DNA from: an uncultured Prevotella sp.
Lineage (GTDB): Bacteria; Bacteroidota; Bacteroidia; Bacteroidales; Bacteroidaceae
DNA length: 33,272 nt
Direction: 5' to 3'
NCBI GenBank assembly: GCA_905235835.1
Contig: CAJONQ010000011.1
Coordinates: 1 to 33,272 of the forward strand
This document shows, piece by piece, positions 1 to 7,114 of this stretch; positions within the stretch are counted from its first letter, which is position 1; every line of letters starts with the position of its first letter. The position numbers and the translations under genes are program-made. Below the pieces are notes generated by a model. That model saw nothing but the letters and a program-made list of their open reading frames with translations, was not told the DNA's origin and ran no database searches.

Positions 1-35
1 AGCATTGCTACCAGGGCTATCATCATCTTCTTCAT
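1..35 (-). CDS. N-terminus of an exported protein, cut by the window edge
   Basis: Only the first 11 codons are inside the window. They read Met-Lys-Lys-Met-Met followed by a hydrophobic run (Ile-Ala-Leu-Val-Ala-Met), which is the beginning of a signal peptide. The ATG lies about 47 bases downstream of a Bacteroidales-type -7 box. The product cannot be named. It is transcribed in the same direction as all other genes here, but a strong terminator lies between it and the lipoprotein gene before it, so it probably belongs to a separate transcript. Confidence 0.6.
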   Translation of the reverse strand, partial: MKKMMIALVAM

Positions 36-81
36 ATCTGTAACTGTTTAAAAGTTCAACATTTGTTTCTTTTTCACGTTG

Positions 82-111
82 CAAAATTAAGAAGAAAATT
101 AGGTATCCAAA
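82..111 (-). promoter_or_regulatory. Bacteroidales-type promoter for the gene cut at the left edge
   Basis: On the minus strand TTTG (positions 111-108) is followed after 18 bases by TAATTTTG (89-82). This matches the Bacteroidota primary sigma consensus of TTTG and TAnnTTTG, with a spacer slightly shorter than usual. The -33 box overlaps the T-run of the preceding terminator, so termination and initiation sites are back to back. Confidence 0.5.
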
Positions 112-144
112 AAGGATTTCCCCTAAACTGTGTGGGGGAAATCC
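109..144 (-). terminator. Rho-independent terminator of the fimbrillin-like lipoprotein gene
   Basis: A perfect 10-bp stem (GGATTTCCCC with GGGGAAATCC, positions 114-123 and 135-144) encloses an 11-base loop. Read on the minus strand it is followed at once by TTTTT (113-109). It begins about 97 bases after the stop codon of the 446-residue lipoprotein gene. The 145-240 stretch between them holds nothing else I can recognise. Confidence 0.8.
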
Positions 145-240
145 CTATATATTGGGAGGAAGGATGTCTGAGGGCTTTATAATATCTTGCATCAAGCGAC
201 CCTCCGTTACCAAGGCTGCCTTGTCTATGGATGCTGTGCG

Positions 241-1581
241 TTAGAATGCCAAGCAGGCGCGGGCATTGAACTCGTTCGTTCTGTAGGTAAACTGAATAGC
301 ACTGGTCTTACTGCTCGAGAAATTCACATAGTATGCATAGTCTTCATCTATAGAAGTTCCAGTCCAATACTTATTATCATTGGTCATGTCATGAGACGCT
401 CCTGTGGCATACAGTTTGTCCCTAAAGCCTTGATTTTCAATATTTCCAATGTCCGAAGTCGTGTCGCCGGTCACTGCGCAAGCGTTGAACATGTTCAGCC
501 AGTCGTCCTTAGTAGGCAAGCGCCAAGTGCCACCCGGCACCGGTGTAGCCGACATATACTCCGAACATGCTGTAACTGCATTCGAATAGGTGTACGAATC
601 AGTTGGATCAGTTAAATCTTCCAAGGCGATAGCAAGACCATGCGTGCAGTTAGAGCCATTGCCGACATAGGCTACCATACCGACGGCGGTAACACCTGCC
701 GGCAACGTTGAGGAAAGACTGTAAATACAACCGTTGGAAGCGATAAGACTTCCGATGTCGGAGACCTTAACGTCACGTGTCATCTTGACGGTAATGGGAT
801 AGTAATTGCCACTGGTAAAAGACACCCCCTTCTTAAAGTAGTTATAGGTATTGTCACCGACGGTGGCGGTAAGCGTGATGTCTTTATCATCGATAGTAGG
901 TACGGCAAGATAGACTACACCATCGCCATTCTCAGTATAGGTGGCATCTGGAATGGCGGTAGCCGATACCGATGCCTCATCCTCATCCCCTATTTTTATG
1001 GTCAGGTTGGTGGCATTAAGCGTGGTGGTTCCGTCTGCTTTGTCTATTAGCGTGAACTTGACGATGGCTTGATGGTTTATAAACGTAGCCGGGGACGCAG
1101 TGGAAATCTTGCCGTCCTCGACCGAACTCACAATGATGTCAGCCGAGGCGTAGTCGTAGTTGTCGGCGATATTGGTAAGGGTACCCTTCTGTCCGGTATA
1201 ACTGGGAGCGCCGGACTTGGGGAACTGAAGCGTCAGTTCGTCAGAGGCTTTTATCGTTACCCCACTCAGCGTTCCTGAGAGGTATGCCGTCTGACCATCG
1301 GCATTAGGCTTCAGCGAGCCTGTCGCCCAGTCGCTGCCTTTCTTGACATAGACATTATCGGTGGTAGCCCATGTGGCAGCAATATCCTTGCCGCTGATTG
1401 TCAAGGCACGGATGGTACTGGTGCGGTTTGCCTCGACCGTCATGGTGTACTCTATGATTGGTTTGTCGTCGCTGCTCATTTGATCTTCGTTAGAGCAAGC
1501 CGTGGTGAGACTGCCCACGAAGAGCCAGGCTGCCAGGAGCGTCCAGAGGCTCTTCTGTGTGTTGCTTATATGCTGTTTCAT
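241..1581 (-). CDS. Fimbrillin-like lipoprotein with a C-terminal DUF1566/FISUMP-like domain
   Basis: The 446-residue product has a signal peptide with a lipobox ending in Thr-Thr-Ala-Cys (Cys29), so it should be a surface or outer-membrane lipoprotein. The Thr/Ser/Asp-rich beta part (about 40-270) resembles the fimbrillin (FimA/Mfa-like) families of Bacteroidales, including an N-terminal TxxA-rich region and a mid-domain phrase 'inHqaivkft'. The C-terminal part (about 280-446) has the Gly-Thr-Trp-Arg-Leu-Pro-Thr, Tyr-Trp-Thr-Gly-Thr-Ser and Asn-Ala-Arg-Ala-Cys motifs typical of DUF1566/FISUMP domains. It follows the RING protein gene after 161 bases and ends in a strong terminator. No promoter fits well, so it may be read from the T6SS operon. 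A direct T6SS role is not supported; surface adhesion is the family expectation. Confidence 0.75.
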   Translation of the reverse strand: MKQHISNTQKSLWTLLAAWLFVGSLTTACSNEDQMSSDDKPIIEYTMTVEANRTSTIRALTISGKDIAATWATTDNVYVKKGSDWATGSLKPNADGQTAYLSGTLSGVTIKASDELTLQFPKSGAPSYTGQKGTLTNIADNYDYASADIIVSSVEDGKISTASPATFINHQAIVKFTLIDKADGTTTLNATNLTIKIGDEDEASVSATAIPDATYTENGDGVVYLAVPTIDDKDITLTATVGDNTYNYFKKGVSFTSGNYYPITVKMTRDVKVSDIGSLIASNGCIYSLSSTLPAGVTAVGMVAYVGNGSNCTHGLAIALEDLTDPTDSYTYSNAVTACSEYMSATPVPGGTWRLPTKDDWLNMFNACAVTGDTTSDIGNIENQGFRDKLYATGASHDMTNDNKYWTGTSIDEDYAYYVNFSSSKTSAIQFTYRTNEFNARACLAF

Positions 1582-1681
1582 AGTTATCGTTTTTTAGTCC
1601 CAAAATTGTTCTGGCAGTCCGTTGTAGCTTTCTCGACTGGACTGTATGCTACCTTCCAACAGCCCTTGCTGATGGCGCATC

Positions 1682-1716
1682 CTGATAATGCTTGTCTGCG
1701 GTTTCTGATAATGCTT
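1682..1716. repeat. 12-bp direct repeat in the leader of the fimbrillin-like gene
   Basis: The 12-mer ctgataatgctt occurs at 1682-1693 and again at 1705-1716, a 23-base period. It lies in the 161-base gap (1582-1742) between the RING protein gene and the lipoprotein gene. I see no convincing promoter or terminator in this gap. The repeat could be a regulator-binding site or chance. Confidence 0.4.
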
Positions 1717-1742
1717 TTGCATTTTTGATAGTGTGTTGCTTA

Positions 1743-4121
1743 TTAAATATCCTTTTCTATATAGGTCATCTTGGTGTTGCCCACCATGAACGAGGTGCCA
1801 TGGTAGAGTTTGAGGGGTTTGTCGATTGGCTGCGGCTGTCCCTTATAGATGACGCCGTCGGCAAGTGGTACGAGGCAGAGGTTGTTATGGATGTACTTGA
1901 CCTTGCACTGTACGGGAGCCACCTTGTCGTCATAACCCCATGAGGTCTGCAACTGACAGTCTACGGAACGACCTATCTTGATGCCCATATTTGGATTGGC
2001 GTTCAGCCACTTGTAGATGGCAACATCCGTACTCTTGCCAGGACCTTCGACACGCAGGAAGAAACGATTGACACCCGATATATTGCGAGCCATGGCTATT
2101 GCCAGTCCGATGGTGTATATCCAATTAGAGAACAGCATGATGCGGCGGTAGTCTGCCATGGAGTTCACATAGATGAACAACCAGACGGACATGGATAGCA
2201 ATCCTATGACCAGAGAGACGAAAACCCAGCGCTTTTGGAAGCGTAGGCGCGTGCCGTGGGAAATACAATAGGTGATGACAAAGCCACCCAGTATCCAGGG
2301 TATCCATGCCAGCAGTAGCGACATGGTGGTGAGTTTGAGGACTATAGCGAAGATACCTACCAGTCCGAACGACAAGATGCCACCGATGCCTGCCACCAAG
2401 GCGCGGCAGAAACATTCCAATAAGAAGTAGAATGTCAAGCGCTTGTGCACAGACAACAGACTGAGACAGAACGTCGTAAAGAACGATATCCAAAGCCCGT
2501 AGGCCGGCAGGTTAAAGAACACTCTGAAGTCCTGAAGGCTCTCAGCGTTCATATCGCTGTCGTGTATATAGTTGAAGAACTCCTCCATGAATGTATAGAA
2601 GAGGGGCTTTTCGTGGCAGATGAACGCCAGCCATGCCAGGGTGCCTGCAACACAAGCCAAGAGAATCCATGCCAGATAGAATGACGCATTCTTAGGGTCC
2701 AGCCCGTTCTGGTGGTTATAGTAGTGCGAGCCTTCCTTACACAGGTTGCCATACTCTGGACAGTGGTAGCCGTTCTCTTCCCAGCAGTCCTTGTGCATGA
2801 CGTGTTCGCACTTAGCCACAATCTCGTCACCCTCCTCAAAGGGGGTCTTGCAGTAGTAGCAGTGGGTAGGAACCATACGGTTGTTCACGCTCATATTACA
2901 ACCTGTATAGGTATGGACATACTTATGGGTAAAGAGTTTGTTACTGATATAAGGCACGACGAACTGGAATAACACATAGATGAGTGTCAGTAGCATGATT
3001 GCCCAAAGCAGTCCGTCGAAGATGACCAAATGGAGGCTGTCGGCATTGACGAAGATAGACGATAGGAAACTGCTGGCGACTTTTTCCGATTCCACCGTCG
3101 TAATCAGCGTGTCTGCCTTGGCATCCCAGAGGTCTATCGAGAGGTAGTTGTTCATGCCCTTAAACGCCTTATGGTCAGCGTTCACAAATACAAGTTCGTA
3201 GTCGGGAATGTCCAAATTGAAGGTTTTCATGATGTGCATCTTGAGTTCACGCCAGTTTAATTCTTTTGCGGTGATGCCTTTTGTCTTTGAGCATATCAAC
3301 TGCATGATGTTAGCAGCCAGCGTCTCGTCATCCTCGTCACTCTCGTTATCAGGGGCATCAGCGACATGGATGTAATTGATGCTGATATTACTGGGCAGGT
3401 TTGTCACCTTCTGGAGCAGGGCCTCCTGAATTTCGAAGTGGTTAGGGTCTATGGGTTCGTCATTCTGATAGACATCACCGTCAGAGAATATGAAGATCTC
3501 GATGTAGTGGGCATCGGCAAAAGTTCCCGACTGACTGGTCACCTCGTTCAGTTTTGTCAAGATGGTTCGGAACAGCATTTTACGCCCTCCCTTCTTAGCA
3601 TTTAAATCCTTGTTCATCACATAGTTTGATGCCTCATAACTCTCCGTGACACCATCATGGTTCATGAATGCCAAGTACAGGTTTTTGTCCGATATGAAGT
3701 TGCGCATCCCCCATATGGCATCCCTCTGGGCGTCAATCTTGTCCTGTGGCAGCGTGAGGTCGACAATGACCAGCGTCTTCAGTCCGATAGAGTCCAGTTC
3801 CCGGCTGCCGCTCTGGTATATGTGATTCAGCGTCAGCCTCTGCTGGTTCCATGTTTCTATGAAGCCCTTTCTGCCGAAAGATGCTTTGACCCTGACCTGG
3901 CTGCTGTCGCTCAGGATGTAGGGTCCGAAATTGCTCAACTGCTTGATATTGGCGTGAATCTTGTTGTAGTCTGATGAGAACCTGTAGTTCGTGATGACGA
4001 GTTCTTTCTCAGAATCATCCTCGGACAGTACGTCCAGATCGATATCATCTGTTGTCTCTTGACATCCAGTCAGCGTCAGCGTGACAGCCAGTAGCAGAAA
4101 TATTCTATACCATTTCATCAT
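1743..4121 (-). CDS. Membrane RING-H2-like protein with periplasmic vWA-like and C-terminal FHA-like domains (candidate E3)
   Basis: The 792-residue product starts with a lipoprotein-like signal (lipobox Leu-Thr-Gly-Cys20). A vWA-like domain follows (about 110-260), with a degenerate MIDAS (Asp121-Leu-Thr-Leu-Pro) and a Ser-Asp-Gly-Asp turn near 213. A transmembrane helix (about 368-392) leads to a cysteine/histidine cluster: C421, C424, C438, H440, H443, C446, C454 and C461. Its first part, C-x2-C-x13-C-x-H-x2-H-x2-C-W, is RING-H2-like; the last pair is spaced x6 rather than x2. Four to six more membrane helices (about 480-675) follow, then an FHA-like domain (about 700-792) that keeps Gly717-Arg-Ser but lacks the usual Ser-x-x-His. 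The positive-inside rule puts RING and FHA in the cytoplasm and vWA in the periplasm. With the E1, E2 and Ubl genes upstream, I infer a membrane E3 ligase or scaffold. FHA domains also regulate other T6SSs. The gene starts 12 bases after the 286-residue protein gene. Confidence 0.7.
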   Translation of the reverse strand: MMKWYRIFLLLAVTLTLTGCQETTDDIDLDVLSEDDSEKELVITNYRFSSDYNKIHANIKQLSNFGPYILSDSSQVRVKASFGRKGFIETWNQQRLTLNHIYQSGSRELDSIGLKTLVIVDLTLPQDKIDAQRDAIWGMRNFISDKNLYLAFMNHDGVTESYEASNYVMNKDLNAKKGGRKMLFRTILTKLNEVTSQSGTFADAHYIEIFIFSDGDVYQNDEPIDPNHFEIQEALLQKVTNLPSNISINYIHVADAPDNESDEDDETLAANIMQLICSKTKGITAKELNWRELKMHIMKTFNLDIPDYELVFVNADHKAFKGMNNYLSIDLWDAKADTLITTVESEKVASSFLSSIFVNADSLHLVIFDGLLWAIMLLTLIYVLFQFVVPYISNKLFTHKYVHTYTGCNMSVNNRMVPTHCYYCKTPFEEGDEIVAKCEHVMHKDCWEENGYHCPEYGNLCKEGSHYYNHQNGLDPKNASFYLAWILLACVAGTLAWLAFICHEKPLFYTFMEEFFNYIHDSDMNAESLQDFRVFFNLPAYGLWISFFTTFCLSLLSVHKRLTFYFLLECFCRALVAGIGGILSFGLVGIFAIVLKLTTMSLLLAWIPWILGGFVITYCISHGTRLRFQKRWVFVSLVIGLLSMSVWLFIYVNSMADYRRIMLFSNWIYTIGLAIAMARNISGVNRFFLRVEGPGKSTDVAIYKWLNANPNMGIKIGRSVDCQLQTSWGYDDKVAPVQCKVKYIHNNLCLVPLADGVIYKGQPQPIDKPLKLYHGTSFMVGNTKMTYIEKDI

Positions 4122-4133
4122 TGTTGTATTTCA

Positions 4134-4994
4134 TTATATAGTCGGATATTGTTGGTTGTTATTAAACATATTGCCATACTTCTTAGCGGCTTTGCGGGCA
4201 TTCCTGAAAGCCTGGATCCTGGAGACCACCATTGATACGAACATCAGGAGAATCGTAATGGCCGCCAAGCCCATCAGTTCGTCTTTGAACCGCTGTAACA
4301 AGGGTTTGTATTCGGCTGCCTGAATCTTGTCCGAGATGTTCTTCAGTTTGATATACTGTTCCTCCAGTTTCTTCAACTTGTTTTTTGAGGCGGCATCGTC
4401 AACTAAGGCACTCTTTGCCTTCCCGAAACTTGTCTGAATGTCAGCAAAGGTCAGTTGTTCCTTGCCCTTCAGTTGTTCCAGCTTAGGTGCCAGTTTTGGG
4501 GTCAGCGAGAGGACGATGGCCTCCTTATAGAGATCCTTATAGTGAGGAAGTTCCTGTTTCAAGAGTTTTGTACAGCGATGATAAGCCTCCATACCTTTGG
4601 CTCTCTCTTTCAACTTCTGCAGATCCTCTACAACGTTCTGGTTAGTCACCTGGTAACTTGCCACCATGTTCATCATATCTTCATCCGTGGCGATGTCCAT
4701 CTGCTGGGCCTGATAGAATGTCTGCCAGCGAGAGTCCATAAAGCGATAGAGGCGTTCCATGTGCGCCAGACTATCCACCGGTGATATATGGAGCATCAAC
4801 GAAAAGGTGGTGATATCCTCGATAAAATGTTGTAGTCGCTCATTAATCTCCAGCATCACTTGCTCGTCAGTCTGAGCCGCATCATGCACCGTAGCATCTG
4901 CTGCTGGAGTCTGTGCGAAAGCCTTCTGGGGATTCAGATAGAGTCCCGCAGCGCATAGCATCAAGATGAGTACTATTCTTTTTTTTATCGGCAT
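4134..4994 (-). CDS. Exported coiled-coil protein with one C-terminal membrane helix, T6SS-associated
   Basis: The 286-residue product has a signal peptide (1-27, ending Ala-Phe-Ala), a helical and partly coiled-coil periplasmic region (about 40-235), one transmembrane segment (about 241-259) and a short basic cytoplasmic tail rich in Arg, Lys and Asn. This is a type I inner-membrane topology. I do not recognise the family. It lies between the 380-residue exported protein (18 bases) and the RING protein (12 bases), so it probably acts with them in the envelope. By topology and context it could be part of the trans-envelope anchor that replaces TssJLM in Bacteroidota T6SSs, but homology to TssN-TssR was not visible to me. 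Confidence 0.6.
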   Translation of the reverse strand: MPIKKRIVLILMLCAAGLYLNPQKAFAQTPAADATVHDAAQTDEQVMLEINERLQHFIEDITTFSLMLHISPVDSLAHMERLYRFMDSRWQTFYQAQQMDIATDEDMMNMVASYQVTNQNVVEDLQKLKERAKGMEAYHRCTKLLKQELPHYKDLYKEAIVLSLTPKLAPKLEQLKGKEQLTFADIQTSFGKAKSALVDDAASKNKLKKLEEQYIKLKNISDKIQAAEYKPLLQRFKDELMGLAAITILLMFVSMVVSRIQAFRNARKAAKKYGNMFNNNQQYPTI

Positions 4995-5012
4995 GATGAT
5001 GATTTTTGGGTA

Positions 5013-6155
5013 TTAATGACAGGTAGCATAGAAGTACCTCTCAGCCGTCTTGAACAGGTTGTAGGCATCCTGCTGTTCCTTACTGATGACACCTTGTTGC
5101 TTCACGGCATTGTGGACAGATTTAATCAGGTCTGCCCCCATGCTCTTAAGGTCTGCACGCTCGACGGCTACGTTGGTCAGCAGCCACTGGGAGACCAGCA
5201 TGTCCAACTTGCGGGTGCGAGAAAGGAGGAAGGACGGCTCTATACCGCCTTGTACCACTTTGTCGATTGCGCTTTTCGGAGCCTCTACCGTACAGTGCAT
5301 CTGAGCCAATGAGTCTACCGTCTGGTTATACCGTTCCCAGGTTGAGCGCAATATCTCACACTGGGTGTCGATAACATGTGCCGGGAACTGCAGGAGGAGC
5401 TCCTCCTTGCCTTTCTTGAAGAACGACAGCATGTCGTCTGACGATACCTTTCCGCTCTTATACCGGTTGTAGAAGGGGCTGAAGCCTTTACGTAGATTGT
5501 TCAGTGCGGTAAGGGCTACCGTGATATCCTCTGCCTTTCCGAAGCAGGGGTCACGACGCAGTGTCACCTGATATTCGGTGTCAAGATCCTTACCGTAGGT
5601 CACCCAGTAGCGGTTGGTTTTACGTTCGTCCTGATCCATCAGGTAAACGTCGCGCAGGCGCACCCTGACTAATTCCTGCTTATTCTTGATATCAAACTTC
5701 TGTTCGATGAAGTCGTTGACCATCTTCACCTCCCCGTCAACAGGTATCAGTCCGTCATAACTGATCCAGCGGCGGAAGACATACGCCTTCTTTGGCTTGG
5801 GTATAGACTTTCGCAAATCGCAGGACAGGCGGAACTGCTGCCCCTTTTCGGCATTGGTCACATAAGGGAACAGGTCTGGGCGAAGTTTCTTGCCTTTGAT
5901 CACCTGCTTGTAGCGGGTGTCATCGCGGAAAACGAAGAGACGACGATAGGAAATCAGACTGACGGTCAGTTGTTCGTTAGCCTCGTCGAATGCAAACTTC
6001 ACCATGATGTCTGTGTCCTTGGAGTCTTTCTTCAAGGCTATATGGTCGGTGTGCGACGTGTCTGCCGAGACACTGATATTCTTAACTGTCTGTCCCCATG
6101 CCAGTATGGGCAGGTAGCAGAGCAGCAGGATACTGATTCTATAGACGTTATACAT
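5013..6155 (-). CDS. Exported protein of unknown function, T6SS-associated
   Basis: The 380-residue product has a signal peptide (about 1-21, ending Ala-Trp-Gly-Gln) and no other membrane segment, so it should be periplasmic. The first half (about 30-215) looks beta-rich; the second half (about 215-380) looks helical. No catalytic motif is evident. The ATG at 6155 comes 32 bases after the E2 stop and 6 bases after a (TA)8 run that sits where a ribosome binding site would be. The operon position between the E2-like gene and the 286-residue membrane protein suggests a structural envelope role; this is inference. Confidence 0.6.
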   Translation of the reverse strand: MYNVYRISILLLCYLPILAWGQTVKNISVSADTSHTDHIALKKDSKDTDIMVKFAFDEANEQLTVSLISYRRLFVFRDDTRYKQVIKGKKLRPDLFPYVTNAEKGQQFRLSCDLRKSIPKPKKAYVFRRWISYDGLIPVDGEVKMVNDFIEQKFDIKNKQELVRVRLRDVYLMDQDERKTNRYWVTYGKDLDTEYQVTLRRDPCFGKAEDITVALTALNNLRKGFSPFYNRYKSGKVSSDDMLSFFKKGKEELLLQFPAHVIDTQCEILRSTWERYNQTVDSLAQMHCTVEAPKSAIDKVVQGGIEPSFLLSRTRKLDMLVSQWLLTNVAVERADLKSMGADLIKSVHNAVKQQGVISKEQQDAYNLFKTAERYFYATCH

Positions 6156-6160
6156 ATTCT

Positions 6161-6176
6161 TATATATATATATATA
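6161..6176. repeat. (TA)8 microsatellite just upstream of the 380-residue protein gene
   Basis: Eight TA units fill the leader between the E2 stop and the ATG at 6155. Length changes here would alter the spacing of the translation start region. Confidence 0.7.
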
Positions 6177-6187
6177 TTAATTATTCA

Positions 6188-6778
6188 TTATTGGGACTGG
6201 GCAAAACTGACCCAGTGGTTGGGCTCACCCTGCTTGACGACCCACTCGGCGACCTTCAGGTCTTCCGGATAGGGTGGCTCATAAACAGCATGATAGATGT
6301 CGTAGCACAGATAGTGAGCCACGCGCTGCACGCCCCAGGCTAAGTCGGTATAGGTGTCTGCCATATTGATGCATACGTGTCCTGCCATGTTGCCGAAATA
6401 ACGGATGTTGGGATGCCAGGGGTGTGGAATGGGCTGTCCGTTGTCGTCAGTCGTCAGGAAACGGAATGACGGCTGACCGTCAATGCACGGATACTGGGCA
6501 GGCAGTTCAATGAGCATGACGAAGTGGTTGGCAAACTGCGGAGCATTCGGAACATCGGGCAGCCCCAGACGGTCAAAGTGTTCTACACCACAGATGCTGC
6601 GCACGTCGTAGTCCACCCGATAGGCGGTAGGCAGCCCGTCGGCATTGGTCCTCATGACCTGCCAACGAATATCGGGACGACCGTTGAGCCGTTCTTCCAG
6701 CGTGCGCCATTCGTACAACAGCCGTCTGTTGCGTCCGCTCAGTTTCGATGCTATGAACTCTTCACTCCTCACTTTCAA
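6188..6778 (-). CDS. E2-like ubiquitin-conjugating enzyme
   Basis: The 196-residue product has the UBC-fold landmarks in order: an N-terminal helix (about 16-31), a beta-sheet with Tyr-Pro-Cys-Ile-Asp-Gly-Gln-Pro (96-103) matching the E2 'YP..PP' turn, a His-Pro-Asn triad (122-124), and Gly-His-Val-Cys136-Ile-Asn after it, so Cys136 is the predicted catalytic cysteine that takes the Ubl from the E1. It would act in the cytoplasm with the Ubl encoded just upstream and the RING protein downstream. The gene has no ATG near its beginning. The Ubl stop (TGA) lies two codons before the TTG at 6778 in the same reading frame, so the start must be that TTG, the GTG at 6772, or stop read-through. The next Met is residue 42, which would remove the first helix. 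Confidence 0.85.
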   Translation of the reverse strand: MKVRSEEFIASKLSGRNRRLLYEWRTLEERLNGRPDIRWQVMRTNADGLPTAYRVDYDVRSICGVEHFDRLGLPDVPNAPQFANHFVMLIELPAQYPCIDGQPSFRFLTTDDNGQPIPHPWHPNIRYFGNMAGHVCINMADTYTDLAWGVQRVAHYLCYDIYHAVYEPPYPEDLKVAEWVVKQGEPNHWVSFAQSQ

Positions 6779-6781
6779 TCT

Positions 6782-7105
6782 TCAACCCGGGAACGGGTCA
6801 GCAATAAGATGCAACATGTCTCCATTCTCAACACCATAGTCGGCAAGTGTCTGTTCTGTGCGTCCTATGCGGGGACGCAGCACACCAATCTCATGCAGTT
6901 CTGGGTCTTCCTTGCCGAAGAAGTACTCCATCGGCGCACCCGTCGAATCAATAGACGGAAAGTCGAAAATCAGTTTGCCGTCCTGCCCGATGGCATGACG
7001 TAGATTAGTCATCAGCGTAGCCAGCGGAGCCTCTGGGTTGACCACCTTGAAGCGGACGGTCTGGTTCTTATAGACAATGTCTAAGAGAAAATCCTTTTCT
7101 TCCAT
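6782..7105 (-). CDS. Ubiquitin-like (beta-grasp) protein
   Basis: The 107-residue product begins with a beta-hairpin pattern (Leu-Leu-Asp-Ile-Val-Tyr, then Val-Arg-Phe-Lys-Val) and ends with the ubiquitin-like series Thr-Leu-Ala-Asp-Tyr-Gly-Val-x-x-Gly-Asp-x-Leu-His-Leu-Ile, comparable to the 'TLSDYNI...TLHLV' stretch of ubiquitin. The C-terminus is Asp-Pro-Phe-Pro-Gly: a single terminal glycine, so no processing peptidase would be needed. It starts 9 bases after tssF and sits directly before the E2 gene in the same frame. I infer that it is the modifier activated by the ThiF-like E1 at 11250-12416. A sulfur-carrier role (ThiS/MoaD-like) is the main alternative, but the E2 next door argues against it. 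Confidence 0.8.
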   Translation of the reverse strand: MEEKDFLLDIVYKNQTVRFKVVNPEAPLATLMTNLRHAIGQDGKLIFDFPSIDSTGAPMEYFFGKEDPELHEIGVLRPRIGRTEQTLADYGVENGDMLHLIADPFPG

Positions 7106-7114
7106 AATATCGTA

